A stretch of DNA of 64,000 nt from Endozoicomonadaceae bacterium (GCA_023146365.1 JAGLCE010000026.1:19113-83112); one strand, 5' to 3'. Positions 45,406 to 56,850 are shown, counted from the stretch's first letter. Notes: generated by a model from the letters alone, not told the origin. Translations and numbers: made by a program.

Positions 45406-45767
45406 AGCTGATCGCGACGACTGTGCTCCTTCTTCCATTTAACTTTAAGCTGGTAAATCATATTGGCCGACAGCCCTTTGGCCTGATCACCCAGCAGTGA
45501 TGATAATGATTCTTGGAAGTCACCGGTGGAGACTCCTTTCAGGTACAGCCATGATAATAGCTCTTCAACACTGTGCGCCCGCTTAAGATAAGGAGGCAGA
45601 AGATTGCTGTTGAACCTGACTCCAGATCCGCTGCGATCGCGCACCTTAGCTACTTTAACCTCAATATTCCCGATGCCAATCTGCACAGTTCGCTCGGGCA
45701 AATGACCGTTGCGAACCACGGTCTGTCGACCATCAGATAGTCGCACATCAGCATGCTGATCGAGCAC
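45375..45767 (-). mobile_element. IS256-family (mutator-type) transposase N-terminal fragment
   Basis: The 130-codon frame contains GRQTVVRNGHLPERTVQIG, RDRSGSGVRFNSNLLPPYLKR and LLSWLYLKGVSTGDFQESLSSLLG. These are hallmark N-terminal stretches of IS256-type transposases, which are normally about 400 residues. The catalytic DDE part is absent. The fragment ends in EHSRRDQL and then passes into IS66-like sequence. Inactive scar. Confidence 0.85.
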
Positions 45768-46274
45768 AAGCTAATTGCTTTTGCTGTGATGGCTTGCTCA
45801 TGGCTGCCTCCATTGATTGAGGCACTTATTATCGACGTTTGAATTTTAATGGGGTAGTACGTGGATTAATTGGCGCTTACGCCACGCAAGCATCACTCTG
45901 ACATTATGCGCTATAAGGACTATTTTACTAAGCCATACCACTCATGGTGACGTGGATTTAATGAAAAAACTAATGACCTACCGCGGCGATTATTTCCGAA
46001 GAAAATGAGCATTGGCGCTTGTCGAGAAATGAAATTGATAAGACTCAATATTTAATCAACAGACAGCAGTGAAAAACCTTAAACTACATTAATTCGACTG
46101 AGATTTTTATCGTGAAAACGTATCTGGTAATCCAGACTTCTTCCCACTATTTAGTATCGTACGCCTTCCCACGCAAACTCTTATTGGCTCTCGCTACCTA
46201 TTGATTATCTGATCTTTCGTGGTTTTGGTATTTCAAAAACATTTTTGAAATACTTTGACTTGAATCCGTGACTT
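45768..46274. other. Stretch with no supported gene between IS scars and repeat copy B
   Basis: About 500 bp, A+T-rich, with stops in all frames. The first 60 bp may be the decayed start of the IS256 transposase. Nothing else is recognisable. Confidence 0.5.
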
Positions 46275-46435
46275 AATTGATGGTTAATCTGCTTGTAGGC
46301 CTTGTTATTAAAGACCTGCAAGGATGAAGCTGGTTTTATCCAAATTTTACCATCTGGATGAGTTTTTGAATGATAATTTATCATGTTACAAACTTTGCGG
46401 GATAAAAGTCTCCACCATTTTTGATACTTTTAAAT
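46275..46435 (+). repeat. Divergent ~170-bp repeat, copy B, ending at the miaB stop
   Basis: Counterpart of 41736-41910, same orientation. Here one frame is open (46324-46551, starting MKLVLSKFYHLDEFL) but it runs antisense into miaB, so I do not annotate it. Similarity stops at the miaB stop codon, which suggests the repeat edge defines the right border of the island. Confidence 0.55.
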
Positions 46436-47779
46436 TCACGGATTCAGCTCAGAAGAAACCAGCTCTCCCCGCAGGCTGTGCGGAAATGCTTTCAGAATCA
46501 ATACCTCTGCAAAGTGACCGATCAATCGTGGCTCTGTGCAGTGAAAATTAACCACACGATTGCATTCGGTTCTGCCCTGCAACTGCCCCGGATCATTCTT
46601 AGAAAAATCTGTGACCAGAATACGCTGGATGGTTTCCACCAAACGACGGCTGATCTGTATAGTCTGTTGATTAATGCGATCCTGCAAAACCTTCAGTCGC
46701 TGTTTCTTTGTCTCGATCGAAACATCATCAGGCATATCTGACGCCGGTGTACCCGGGCGTTTGCTGTAGATAAAGCTAAACGACGCATCGAAATTGACAT
46801 CTGCGATCAGCTTCATAGTGTCCTGAAAGTCCCGATCAGTTTCGCCAGGGAAGCCGATGATGAAGTCAGAGGAGATGCTCAACTCAGGACGAATACTCCG
46901 TAGCTTGCGGATTTTTGACTTGTACTCCAGCGCCATGTGTCCGCGCTTCATTAAGGCAAGAATACGGTCAGAGCCGCTCTGAACCGGCAGGTGCAAGTGG
47001 CTGACCAGCTCCGGTACGTCGGCGTATACCTGGATCAAGTTCTCTGAGAACTCCACCGGATGGGACGTGGTGAAACGAATCCGTCCGATGCCGTTAATGG
47101 CAGCGACATAGATGATCAATTCTGTCAGATCGGCCACTGCGCCATCATGTTTTTCGCCGCGATAGGCATTGACGTTCTGACCCAAAAAGTTGATTTCACG
47201 CACCCCCCGCTCTGCCAGCGAAACACACTCTGCAATAACATCGTCAAATGGCCGACTGACTTCGTCACCCCGTGTATAGGGCACGATACAGAATGTACAG
47301 TACTTACTGCAACCTTCCATGACGGAGACGAAGGCACTTGGGCCATTCACGCTGGGTTCCGGCAAACGGTCGAATTTCTCGATTTCTGGGAAAGTGACAT
47401 CCACGACCGCTTTTTTGCTAGTCTTGCTGGCGTCAATCATTTCTGGCAAACGGTGCAAAGTCTGCGGCCCGAAAATCACATCAACATACGGTGCGCGACG
47501 ACGAATAGCGTCACCTTCCTGGCTGGCGACACAACCGCCGACACCGATGACCACTTTCGGATTCTTCTTTTTTAGGTGTCGCCAGCGACCGAGCTGATGG
47601 AACAGTTTTTCCTGCGCCTTTTCTCGAACCGAACAGGTGTTCACCAACAGGACATCAGCGTCATCTTGACTCTCGGTTAGCTCAAGGCCATGGGTTTCAC
47701 CGAGCAAATCCGCCATCCGACCGGAGTCATACTCGTTCATCTGGCAACCATAGGTTTTGATGTATAGCTTCTTGCGCAT
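46436..47779 (-). CDS. miaB: tRNA-2-methylthio-N6-dimethylallyladenosine synthase MiaB
   Basis: MiaB is a radical-SAM methylthiotransferase that adds a methylthio group to i6A37 of tRNAs reading UNN codons, after MiaA (57504-58478). The protein has 447 residues. The auxiliary cluster cysteines are at 12, 49 and 83, and the radical-SAM C-x3-C-x2-C at 157, 161, 164 ([17 protein letters not shown]). A C-terminal TRAM domain follows. Slightly shorter than the E. coli protein. It forms the right boundary of the accessory island. Confidence 0.96.
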   Translation of the reverse strand: MRKKLYIKTYGCQMNEYDSGRMADLLGETHGLELTESQDDADVLLVNTCSVREKAQEKLFHQLGRWRHLKKKNPKVVIGVGGCVASQEGDAIRRRAPYVDVIFGPQTLHRLPEMIDASKTSKKAVVDVTFPEIEKFDRLPEPSVNGPSAFVSVMEGCSKYCTFCIVPYTRGDEVSRPFDDVIAECVSLAERGVREINFLGQNVNAYRGEKHDGAVADLTELIIYVAAINGIGRIRFTTSHPVEFSENLIQVYADVPELVSHLHLPVQSGSDRILALMKRGHMALEYKSKIRKLRSIRPELSISSDFIIGFPGETDRDFQDTMKLIADVNFDASFSFIYSKRPGTPASDMPDDVSIETKKQRLKVLQDRINQQTIQISRRLVETIQRILVTDFSKNDPGQLQGRTECNRVVNFHCTEPRLIGHFAEVLILKAFPHSLRGELVSSELNP

Positions 47780-47991
47780 CAGCTTGTGTGACCGTCTCGT
47801 TTCGGTACTGCAGACATAATTGCATTCATTAACGCTGTTAACGGATGACTCATGATGAAAAAACCGGCCATTCTAAGTCTTCAGAGCCAGCCAAGAAAAC
47901 GCCGATTTATTAACCAGAGCCGCTCTATCACGATGTGACCCTTTGTTATGACCCCTCATCAATCTGGCATCGTTCTTCTTCGCTTATTAAA

Positions 47992-48016
47992 AGCACATTT
48001 ATTCGTTAAAAATGTG
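47992..48016 (-). terminator. Weak rho-independent terminator after rlmB
   Basis: A 7-bp stem (CACATTT with AAATGTG, 47994-48000 and 48010-48016) is followed on the minus strand by CTTTTAAT. It lies 6 bp after the rlmB stop. The stem is short and A+T-rich, so efficiency is doubtful. Confidence 0.4.
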
Positions 48017-48021
48017 GTTTA

Positions 48022-48777
48022 TTATTTAATGGTTCGAGTCTCAAGACGCTGACGTACGGCTTCAAAAAGAGAGACACCCGCTGCTACAGAGACATTCAGG
48101 CTGCTCACACTCCCCCTCATTGGCAGATAAACCAAGGCATCACAACTTTCTCGGGTTAGCCGACGCATACCTTTATCTTCTGCCCCCATGACTAACCCCA
48201 ATGATCCAATAAGGTCTGTTGCATATAGGCTACTACTGGCTTCCCCCGCAGTACCAATCAACCAAACACCACGCTCTTTTAACTCACGCAGAGTGCGAGC
48301 CAGATTTGTTACGATTATCAGTGGTATGGTATCCGCCGCACCACAGGCAATTTTACGAACCGTGGCGTTCAGTGGCGCCGAATTATCCTTAGGTACAATA
48401 ACCGCATGCACACCGGCAGCATCAGCAGAGCGAAGGCAAGCGCCAAGATTGTGCGGATCAGTAATGCTGTCCAGAATCAGCAGAAAAGGTGGCTCATTCA
48501 GGTTATCCAGCAATTCATACAGATCATTTTCTCGATAGACTCGGGCTTCTCGCACCATAGCGACCACGCCCTGATGATTGCCGTCTGCTTTGCGTTCCAG
48601 TCGCTCGCGATCCACAAAGCGAATGGGAATACCCACTTCTTCCGCCTGCTGAATCAGCGTATCAATCCGACCACTCCGCCTGCCTCGCTGAATCCAGACT
48701 TCCAAGATCTGATCCGGACGAGTCTCCAGCAACATCTGAACCGCATGTACACCAAACGAACCTTCACTACTACTCAC
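48022..48777 (-). CDS. rlmB: 23S rRNA (guanosine-2'-O-)-methyltransferase RlmB
   Basis: RlmB 2'-O-methylates G2251 in the peptidyl-transferase loop of 23S rRNA. The product is a 251-residue SPOUT enzyme from a GTG start. An N-terminal L30e-like substrate domain (FGVHAVQMLLE) is followed by the knot motifs NLGACLRSADAAGVHAVIVP, GLVMGAEDKGMRRLTRE and SSLNVSVAAGVSLFEAVRQR. It lies 72 bp downstream of rnr, as in E. coli. Confidence 0.95.
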   Translation of the reverse strand: MSSSEGSFGVHAVQMLLETRPDQILEVWIQRGRRSGRIDTLIQQAEEVGIPIRFVDRERLERKADGNHQGVVAMVREARVYRENDLYELLDNLNEPPFLLILDSITDPHNLGACLRSADAAGVHAVIVPKDNSAPLNATVRKIACGAADTIPLIIVTNLARTLRELKERGVWLIGTAGEASSSLYATDLIGSLGLVMGAEDKGMRRLTRESCDALVYLPMRGSVSSLNVSVAAGVSLFEAVRQRLETRTIK

Positions 48778-48849
48778 ATTGACTCTCTTTACTCAGCAAT
48801 ATCAACGGCTTAGCTGTATGACAAACTGGAACGTTTAAGTACCGACCAT

Positions 48850-51396
48850 TCACCCTTTAGCTGGCCGTTTTTTCGGTGATTTAACGGGCGGCTTACCTGT
48901 ACCCTTCTTCTTTGACGCCGATTGTTGAGTGGCCTTTTGAGCATCGGTTCGTGCGGGTTTCTTCACCTTTTTGCTGTCAGTCTTCACCTTTATGCTGTCA
49001 GCCTTCACCTTTTCACCATCAGCAGATTTTCCGCTTTTCGCTTTCTTCCTACGGGATGGCTTTTTATCAGTACGCTTCTCACTAGAGTTATCTGAACGAC
49101 GCTTCTCTTTTGCCGTTTGCCGCTTACGCTCCGGCACTCGACCTTTTTGGCCACTGCTGGATGGCGCATCAGCCAACTCAAAATCAATATTCTTTTCATC
49201 AAGATCCACTCTGACGATTCGAACTTTAAGCGCATCACCCAAACGAAACATCATGCGAGTACGCTCACCCACCAACCGCTGATGAGAAGACTCGAAGTGA
49301 TAGTAGTCTCCCGGTAAAGCAGTGATATGAACGAGTCCCGTTACATAAATATCATTGAGCTCTACAAACAGACCAAACCCAGTAACCGTAGTGATCAGGC
49401 CATCATAGACTTCACCAATATGCCCCTGCATATACTGACATTTCAGAGAATCCATAGCGTCACGGGTGGCGTCATCCGCCCGCCGCTCAGCTATAGAACA
49501 ATTTTCACCTAACACCAGCATCTCTGCCATTCCATAGGGAAATATGGCTCTCTTTTTTAATAGCGTCGCACCTTCCACTCGGCGTACATGCCGTGACTTC
49601 TGCTCTGAACGAATCACATACCGAATCGCACGATGTACGAGCAAGTCTGGATAACGACGAATCGGAGAAGTAAAGTGTGCATACGCTGGATAAGCCAGTC
49701 CGAAATGTCCAATATTATCTGGGCTATAAACAGCCTGACTTAACGAACGCAGCAGCATAGTCTGGATCACCAAGAAATCAGAACGATCCTTAATGCGCTC
49801 CAACAACTGCTGATAATCACCGGGCTCCGGCTTACTTCTTCCCGGAAGAGACAGCCCTAACTCTCCCAGAAAACTGTAGAGTTTTTCGAGTTTCTCAGTA
49901 CTCGGCCCCTCATGAATACGATAAAGCGCCGACAGGGCATGCTTTTCCAGAAACTTTGCCGTCGCCACATTGGCGCAGAGCATGCATTCTTCGATCAAAC
50001 GGTGGGCATCATTACGCTTCGTCGGAATAATCTTTTCAATCTTGCGTTCATCGCTAAAGACGATTCGAGTTTCAACCATATCAAAGTCAATAGCACCACG
50101 CATTACCCGACCTGCATGCAGCACGTCATACAGTTTATGCAGCGTATTAAGCTGGGGAACCATCTCTGCATACGTACTGGACGCTTGCTGCCCCTCAGTG
50201 CTTTCAGGATGCTCAAGAATGTTTCCCACTTCGGTATAAGTCAGTCGAGCGTGGGATTTAATTACCCCTTCATAAAATTGGTAATCACTGAGTTTTCCAT
50301 GGGCGCTGATAGTCATTTCACACACCATCGCCAACCGATCAACATGAGGATTCAGAGAGCAAAGACCGTTGGACAACACTTCAGGCAACATAGGAATGAC
50401 ATGGCCAGGAAAATAGACTGACGTACCACGGTTCTCTGCTTCATTATCTAACGCAGTTCCAGGTTTGACATAGTGAGAAACATCAGCAATTGCCACGTAT
50501 AATCGCCAGCCACCAGTGCGCCTTTGTTCGCAATAGACCGCATCATCAAAGTCCCTAGCATCTTCACCGTCGATAGTGACAAACGGCAACTCCCTTAAAT
50601 CGATACGGTCTCTCTTATCCTTACTAGGTACCTGACTGGAAAAGCCACCCACCTGTTCATCAACCGCTTCTGGCCAAGTGTGGGGTATATTGTGGCTGCG
50701 AACCGCAATCTCCACCTCCATCCCCGACGCCATGCGATCACCCAAGATCTCCTTGATGATACCCATTGCCAGAGTGCGCTTTGAGGGATATTCGATGATC
50801 TCCACCACTATATACTGCCCACGAAAGGGCAATAGCGGACCTGGCTTGATCATGATCTCACTGGTCATACGACGGTGGTCAGGTTCGACGAAGCCTGTAC
50901 CATCCCGTTCAAAATATTGACCAACCACTTGAGTAACGCTACGTTCAAGGATATCCACGACAGCACAATAGCGTCGGCCACGGCTATCTACGTCTGTCTC
51001 ACGAACCACAACTCTGTCGCCGTCGTACAGTTCACCCATTTGTCTCGAAGTCAGAAAAAGATCATCCCCATCCCCTTCCGGCAGAACAAAACCAAAACCA
51101 TCTCGATGCCCCTGAATCTTGCCAGTAATAAGATCCATTTTGTCCAGCAGGCCGAACGTTCCTTGACGAGTCTGAATGAGTTGGCCATCCCGAACCATGG
51201 CAATCAACCGACGACGTAGGGCTTCTATCTGATTGTCATCGTCCAGTTCAAACTCACGGCATAGAATTTCATGTATCGCCGGAGCACCTCGATCAGCCAG
51301 ATACTTCATAATTAATGCGCGGCTGGGCACAGGGTTGTCATAACTCTGTTTTTCCTGCTTCGCATCTGGATCGGCGTCTCTCCACCACTCAGGCAT
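48850..51396 (-). CDS. rnr: Ribonuclease R
   Basis: RNase R is a processive 3'-5' exoribonuclease that degrades structured RNA and acts in rRNA and tmRNA quality control. The 848-residue protein has an N-terminal helix-turn-helix, cold-shock domains, and an RNB catalytic domain with DARDFDDAVY and YVAIADVSHYVKPG. An S1 domain (GEVYDGLITTVTGFGLFVEL) and a long Lys-rich tail complete it. The tail includes KVKADSIKVKTDSKKVK, encoded by a 21-bp tandem repeat. It stands in its usual place between purA and rlmB; nsrR, present between purA and rnr in E. coli, is absent here. Confidence 0.95.
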   Translation of the reverse strand: MPEWWRDADPDAKQEKQSYDNPVPSRALIMKYLADRGAPAIHEILCREFELDDDNQIEALRRRLIAMVRDGQLIQTRQGTFGLLDKMDLITGKIQGHRDGFGFVLPEGDGDDLFLTSRQMGELYDGDRVVVRETDVDSRGRRYCAVVDILERSVTQVVGQYFERDGTGFVEPDHRRMTSEIMIKPGPLLPFRGQYIVVEIIEYPSKRTLAMGIIKEILGDRMASGMEVEIAVRSHNIPHTWPEAVDEQVGGFSSQVPSKDKRDRIDLRELPFVTIDGEDARDFDDAVYCEQRRTGGWRLYVAIADVSHYVKPGTALDNEAENRGTSVYFPGHVIPMLPEVLSNGLCSLNPHVDRLAMVCEMTISAHGKLSDYQFYEGVIKSHARLTYTEVGNILEHPESTEGQQASSTYAEMVPQLNTLHKLYDVLHAGRVMRGAIDFDMVETRIVFSDERKIEKIIPTKRNDAHRLIEECMLCANVATAKFLEKHALSALYRIHEGPSTEKLEKLYSFLGELGLSLPGRSKPEPGDYQQLLERIKDRSDFLVIQTMLLRSLSQAVYSPDNIGHFGLAYPAYAHFTSPIRRYPDLLVHRAIRYVIRSEQKSRHVRRVEGATLLKKRAIFPYGMAEMLVLGENCSIAERRADDATRDAMDSLKCQYMQGHIGEVYDGLITTVTGFGLFVELNDIYVTGLVHITALPGDYYHFESSHQRLVGERTRMMFRLGDALKVRIVRVDLDEKNIDFELADAPSSSGQKGRVPERKRQTAKEKRRSDNSSEKRTDKKPSRRKKAKSGKSADGEKVKADSIKVKTDSKKVKKPARTDAQKATQQSASKKKGTGKPPVKSPKKRPAKG
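48961..49023 (-). repeat. 21-bp tandem repeat, three units, in the rnr tail
   Basis: Units at 48961-48981, 48982-49002 and a more diverged one at 49003-49023 share cttcacctttt/atgctgtcag. Each codes for seven residues of the type K-V-K-x-D-S in the basic C-terminal tail of RNase R. Copy number may vary between strains. Confidence 0.75.
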
Positions 51397-51576
51397 GGGT
51401 CATCTCGATAAAATCGGCTGATATGAAGTCCGGCTCACATCATTGCTAATGCTGTCGACCAGACTCATTAATAAACTGTAGCCGACGTATGCTCAAGCGC
51501 TCAGTGGCTAACAATGACGGCTTACCGGTAATTGACATGTTTTCTGTCACATCTACCCTTCCCTGCTACATCAGAT

Positions 51577-51612
51577 TTTGCTTACACAGGCTAATTTGCT
51601 TACACAGGCTAA
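51577..51612. repeat. Exact 18-bp tandem duplication between purA and rnr
   Basis: tttgcttacacaggctaa is present twice without a gap (51577-51594 and 51595-51612). It lies in the 289-bp gap that carries the purA 3' flank and the upstream region of rnr. Nothing else is obvious in the gap. Confidence 0.85.
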
Positions 51613-51685
51613 AGAGTCAGAATGAGATTGTCACATTTTTTAGACAATGGCATCCACCTGCTTGATGCGTTGACGCACATTGGTA

Positions 51686-53005
<1,320 letters not shown>

Positions 53006-53116
53006 TCAATAAAAACCTGGGATCTCCCCAGCCGCCATGATACCACCCACTCTGTGCGCGATACACATAAAAAAACACCCAGACTGACTCCGAGTACCCC
53101 TTATACTCACTCTTGC

Positions 53117-53989
53117 TTATTTCTTACCAGCAGAATGATTCATGTACCGGAAGAAATCATTGTCTGGCTCCAGCAATAGAATATCAGAACGGCTATTAAA
53201 CGTGTTACGATAAGCTGTCAAACTACGGTAAAAGGAGTAAAATTCAGCATCCTCACTGTAGGCTTTGGAATAAATCGCTGAAGATGCCGCGTCACCATCA
53301 CCGCGCAACTTTTGCGAATCACGATAAGCAACCGCAATGATGACCTGACGCTCACGATCTGCATTAGCGCGGATCGCTTTGGCCATTTCACTACCCTTTG
53401 ACCGATACTCTTGAGCTTCTTTACGACGTTCAGAAGACATCCGATCAAAGACAGAATCACTCACCTGAGGCGGCAGATCAATTTTCTTAACCCTGACGTC
53501 CAATACCTCCATACCCAACAGCTCAACGGACTTATTCAGAACATCGGTAATCTCGGTCATCAGTTCTTCACGCTGACCGGACACCACCTCGTTCAGCGTA
53601 AGCACACCGAACTTTTCACGTAACCGTGATCCCCCGCGCTGTGACAGCAATGTGTTGGCACGGAAAACGTCACCTGACGTAGACCGATAAAAATCCTGAA
53701 CATTGGCGATACGCCACTTGATATAGGCATCAACGATAACCGCTTTCTTTTCCTGAGTGAAAAAACGCTCCTGCGGTACATCCAAAGTCTGAAGCCGACC
53801 ATCAAAAATACGCAGCTTATCAATGAACGGTATCTTGAAGTGCAAACCTGGCTTCACATCTCCATTGATCACTTCACCAAAACGTAACAGGATAGCACGC
53901 TCACGTGCTGACACAACGTATAGACTGCTCATCAATCCAAGAAAAACGATACCGGCCAAGATCAGTGCAGTCATAGTCTTAGAACTCAT
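53117..53989 (-). CDS. hflC: HflC, regulator of FtsH protease
   Basis: HflC is a band-7/SPFH membrane protein that forms a complex with HflK around the FtsH protease. The 290-residue protein has an N-terminal membrane anchor (ALILAGIVFLGLMSSLYVV), then SARERAILLRFGEV, PGLHFKIPFIDKLRIFDGRLQTLD and ERRKEAQEYRSKGSEMA, the SPFH pattern of HflC. The start overlaps hflK by 4 bp. Confidence 0.95.
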   Translation of the reverse strand: MSSKTMTALILAGIVFLGLMSSLYVVSARERAILLRFGEVINGDVKPGLHFKIPFIDKLRIFDGRLQTLDVPQERFFTQEKKAVIVDAYIKWRIANVQDFYRSTSGDVFRANTLLSQRGGSRLREKFGVLTLNEVVSGQREELMTEITDVLNKSVELLGMEVLDVRVKKIDLPPQVSDSVFDRMSSERRKEAQEYRSKGSEMAKAIRANADRERQVIIAVAYRDSQKLRGDGDAASSAIYSKAYSEDAEFYSFYRSLTAYRNTFNSRSDILLLEPDNDFFRYMNHSAGKK

Positions 53990-55158
53990 CGTCCACCCCT
54001 CCCTGCCCGATTACTGGATGCACGACGATTCAGTTCCACCATGACACGATCAACCAGTTCATCCAACCCCTGCTGCCCTGTCGCCATACCAGCCGTACCA
54101 TCGACAGAATCAGAGGATCGCTTCTGTTGCTCCATCAGCTTATCAAGTGGCAGGTACATCATGTTATTGCCCCCCTTCATATCCACCAGCACTTTACTGG
54201 TTGAGCTAAGCACGCTCTGCATCGCATCCAAATAAAGGCGTTCACGAGTCACTCCTGGCGCCTTTTTGTATTCACCTAGTAACTTAATGAAACGATTGGC
54301 ATCACCTTCAGCGCGGGAGATAACCTCTGTACGGTAACCGTTAGCCTCTTCCAAAATACGCTGTGCATCACCACGGGCTTCTGGCACCACCTGATTAGCG
54401 TAGGATTCTGCCTCGTTTTTTGAACGCTCCTCGTCCTCACGAGCACGAATTACGTCATCGAAGGCCGCCTGCACCTGTTTGGGCGGATGCGTGCTTTCAA
54501 CGTTAACTTTACTGATATACAGACCGGCACCGTAATTATCCAAGTATTGCTGAAGCCGCAGCTTTACCTCATCACCCAACATCTCACGCCCTTCAGTCAA
54601 TACAGAGTGCATCTCGGAGCTACCCACCACATGGCGCATGGCGCTTTGAGTCGCCTCTTTCAACGATCCGTCAGGGTTAGATAGCTGCAGAATGTAATCC
54701 TTTAAATTGGCAATATTGTACTGAACGGACAGTGCTACCTCAACGATATTTTCGTCTTCGGTCAACATTTCCTGACTAACCTGGTATGTCCGATACTCAG
54801 TCACTCCCGTCCGAAACCGAGTTTCAACGGGCGGGAAATACATATGCAGACCTGGATCAACCGTCTCCACATACCGACCAAAACGAAGGATAACGGCTCG
54901 CTCTTTTTCATCCACAATGTAAATGGCGTTAAACAGATAGACGACAATGGCAATGACAACAGCACCGACAAATAGACCGGCTGCACTACCCGATGAACGA
55001 TGACTTGCTCCCCCCCCACCTTTACCTCCAAAAATACCGCTGATCTTTTGCTGGAATTTGCGTAATGCCTCATCCAGATCCGGTGGCCCCTGGTTATTAC
55101 CACGATTTCCGCCACCCCAAGGATCCTGTTTATTTCCACCCGGCTCGTTCCAAGCCAT
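53986..55158 (-). CDS. hflK: HflK, regulator of FtsH protease
   Basis: HflK is the partner of HflC. From the ATG at 55158 (GGAGAA upstream) it has 390 residues and begins MAWNEPGGNKQDPWGGGNRG, as HflK does. A longer in-frame start at 55233 adds residues without similarity. A Gly-rich N-terminus is followed by one membrane segment (AAGLFVGAVVIAIVVYLFNAIYIV) and the SPFH domain with DEKERAVILRFGRYVETVDPGLH. It overlaps hflC. Confidence 0.95.
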   Translation of the reverse strand: MAWNEPGGNKQDPWGGGNRGNNQGPPDLDEALRKFQQKISGIFGGKGGGGASHRSSGSAAGLFVGAVVIAIVVYLFNAIYIVDEKERAVILRFGRYVETVDPGLHMYFPPVETRFRTGVTEYRTYQVSQEMLTEDENIVEVALSVQYNIANLKDYILQLSNPDGSLKEATQSAMRHVVGSSEMHSVLTEGREMLGDEVKLRLQQYLDNYGAGLYISKVNVESTHPPKQVQAAFDDVIRAREDEERSKNEAESYANQVVPEARGDAQRILEEANGYRTEVISRAEGDANRFIKLLGEYKKAPGVTRERLYLDAMQSVLSSTSKVLVDMKGGNNMMYLPLDKLMEQQKRSSDSVDGTAGMATGQQGLDELVDRVMVELNRRASSNRAGRGGR

Positions 55159-55488
55159 AGAATTCTCCGTTGTCAGAGTTGCACTTCTATCTGAGTATCC
55201 TGCAAAGATACAGGAAAAGAGCGGTGACGCCACTACTGGTCAACACTCCAGCAACCTGCACGATTTAACGGCAGCTGCCCGCAGCATTCACAGCCATTCC
55301 CTTCCCATAGGCGCAGATGATAGAGTTTCACGAATACAAAAATCAACCGTGACCGGTCACCAAGGTAACAGCATAGCATAGCAGAACACTACTTATTGAT
55401 TCGTATTTATTGATACATCATCACTATGTCACACTCAATTCGCTCACTACACTCATCATTTTGAATTTGATGTTGCCGTTCAACAGAC
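55159..55488. other. Gap between hflX and hflK
   Basis: 330 bp upstream of hflK without a supported gene. It has a small inverted repeat (GTATC...GATAC near 55196-55212) and the palindrome gaccggtc near 55353. A promoter for hflKC is expected here, but I cannot name its boxes with confidence. Confidence 0.4.
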
Positions 55489-56784
55489 TTATTCCGGCGC
55501 ACGAGCATAAGCCGATGTATCCAAACCTTCCTGATTCAGCAACCTCACCAACTCATTGCGAGGCAACCGTACCTCCAGCACAGGCTGCCCATTATCATCA
55601 AAAGATTCAGACTGCACTACTCTCATTGCATATAGACGTGATCGCAGACGACCACCATTAATGCCCAAGGACAAGTATTCATGGATCAGATCACCAGCCA
55701 GCAATTCCGCAATCGCCTGATGCACCAACTCCAACCCTTGATCGTTGGCGGCAGAAACCCACACTTTGCAAGGTCGACCCTGCTCGTCTCGGTCAATGTG
55801 GGGCTCCACTCCCGGCATCAGATCAATCTTGTTATAAACATCCAGACGCGGTAGTTTATGTGCATCAATTTCTTCCAGCACCAAAACCACCTGCTCAATA
55901 TTTCCTTGACGCTCCGGATCATGGCCATCAATGATATGCAACAATAGGTCTGCACTCGCAGACTCTTCCAGTGTCGCTTGGAACGCCTGCACCAGCTTAT
56001 GCGGCAGATGACGTATGAATCCCACCGTATCCGCAAAAATAACGGAGCCGTAATCGGCCACTTGGATCTTGCGCAGCGTCGGATCAAGCGTCGCAAAGAG
56101 CTGATCGGCGGTATAGACTTTCGCAGTGACCAGCGTATTAAAGAGCGTTGATTTACCCACATTGGTATAACCGACCAGAGAGACCAGCGGTAACTCAGCA
56201 CGCTTTCGGGAGCGACGACTCTGATCCCGTTGTCTGCGCACCTTATCCAGACGTCGATGAATGGATTTGATACGTGCCCGCAATAAACGGCGATCAGTTT
56301 CTAGCTGTGTTTCACCTGGACCACGTAGCCCAACGCCTCCTTTCTGGCGCTCCAAGTGAGTCCAGCCACGCACCAAGCGAGTACTCATATGCTCTAGCTG
56401 AGCCAATTCGACCTGTAATTTCCCTTCATGGGTACGGGCACGCTGAGCAAATATATCAAGAATCAAACCCGTACGATCGACCACCCGACACTTGAGCTCT
56501 CGCTCCAGGTTACGCTCCTGACTGGGACGCAGTGAGTGATTAAACAGCACGACATCCGCACCGGTGGCATCCACATGCTGACGAATCTCTTCCAACTTGC
56601 CAATCCCGACAAAATAACGAGGATTGAGACTACTACCGGGAACCGTAAGAAACGCCGCTTCTTCAACGCCCGATGAGCGTACCAACTCACGAAACTCGGA
56701 AGGGTCTTCTTTATCTTTTTCGTGGTAGCAATCAGAGTGCACTAAGACAGCCTTCTCTCCACCTTCATGGCGTTCAAAAAACAA
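55489..56784 (-). CDS. hflX: Ribosome-associated GTPase HflX
   Basis: HflX is a GTPase that splits stalled 70S ribosomes, notably after heat stress. I place the start at a TTG (56784), 6 nt after AGGAGA, because the product then begins LFFERHEGGEKAVLVHSD, the usual HflX N-terminus, giving 432 residues. The longer frame to 56880 runs through the hfq terminator. Motifs: the HflX domain with SLNPRYFVGIGKLEEI and LFNHSLRPSQERNLERELKCRVVDRTGLIL, and G1 GYTNVGKST followed by FADTVGFI and NKIDL. Confidence 0.94.
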   Translation of the reverse strand: MFFERHEGGEKAVLVHSDCYHEKDKEDPSEFRELVRSSGVEEAAFLTVPGSSLNPRYFVGIGKLEEIRQHVDATGADVVLFNHSLRPSQERNLERELKCRVVDRTGLILDIFAQRARTHEGKLQVELAQLEHMSTRLVRGWTHLERQKGGVGLRGPGETQLETDRRLLRARIKSIHRRLDKVRRQRDQSRRSRKRAELPLVSLVGYTNVGKSTLFNTLVTAKVYTADQLFATLDPTLRKIQVADYGSVIFADTVGFIRHLPHKLVQAFQATLEESASADLLLHIIDGHDPERQGNIEQVVLVLEEIDAHKLPRLDVYNKIDLMPGVEPHIDRDEQGRPCKVWVSAANDQGLELVHQAIAELLAGDLIHEYLSLGINGGRLRSRLYAMRVVQSESFDDNGQPVLEVRLPRNELVRLLNQEGLDTSAYARAPE

Positions 56785-56850
56785 ACTAAATCTCCTAATC
56801 AGCGACAGAGAAAGTATAATATGCACGCATCGGAAGGTATCCGACAACAA

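Noticed and set aside
46324..46551. 75-codon plus-strand frame across repeat copy B and the miaB end
   Set aside because: The second half is antisense to miaB and the homologous copy A has stops throughout; treated as a repeat remnant.
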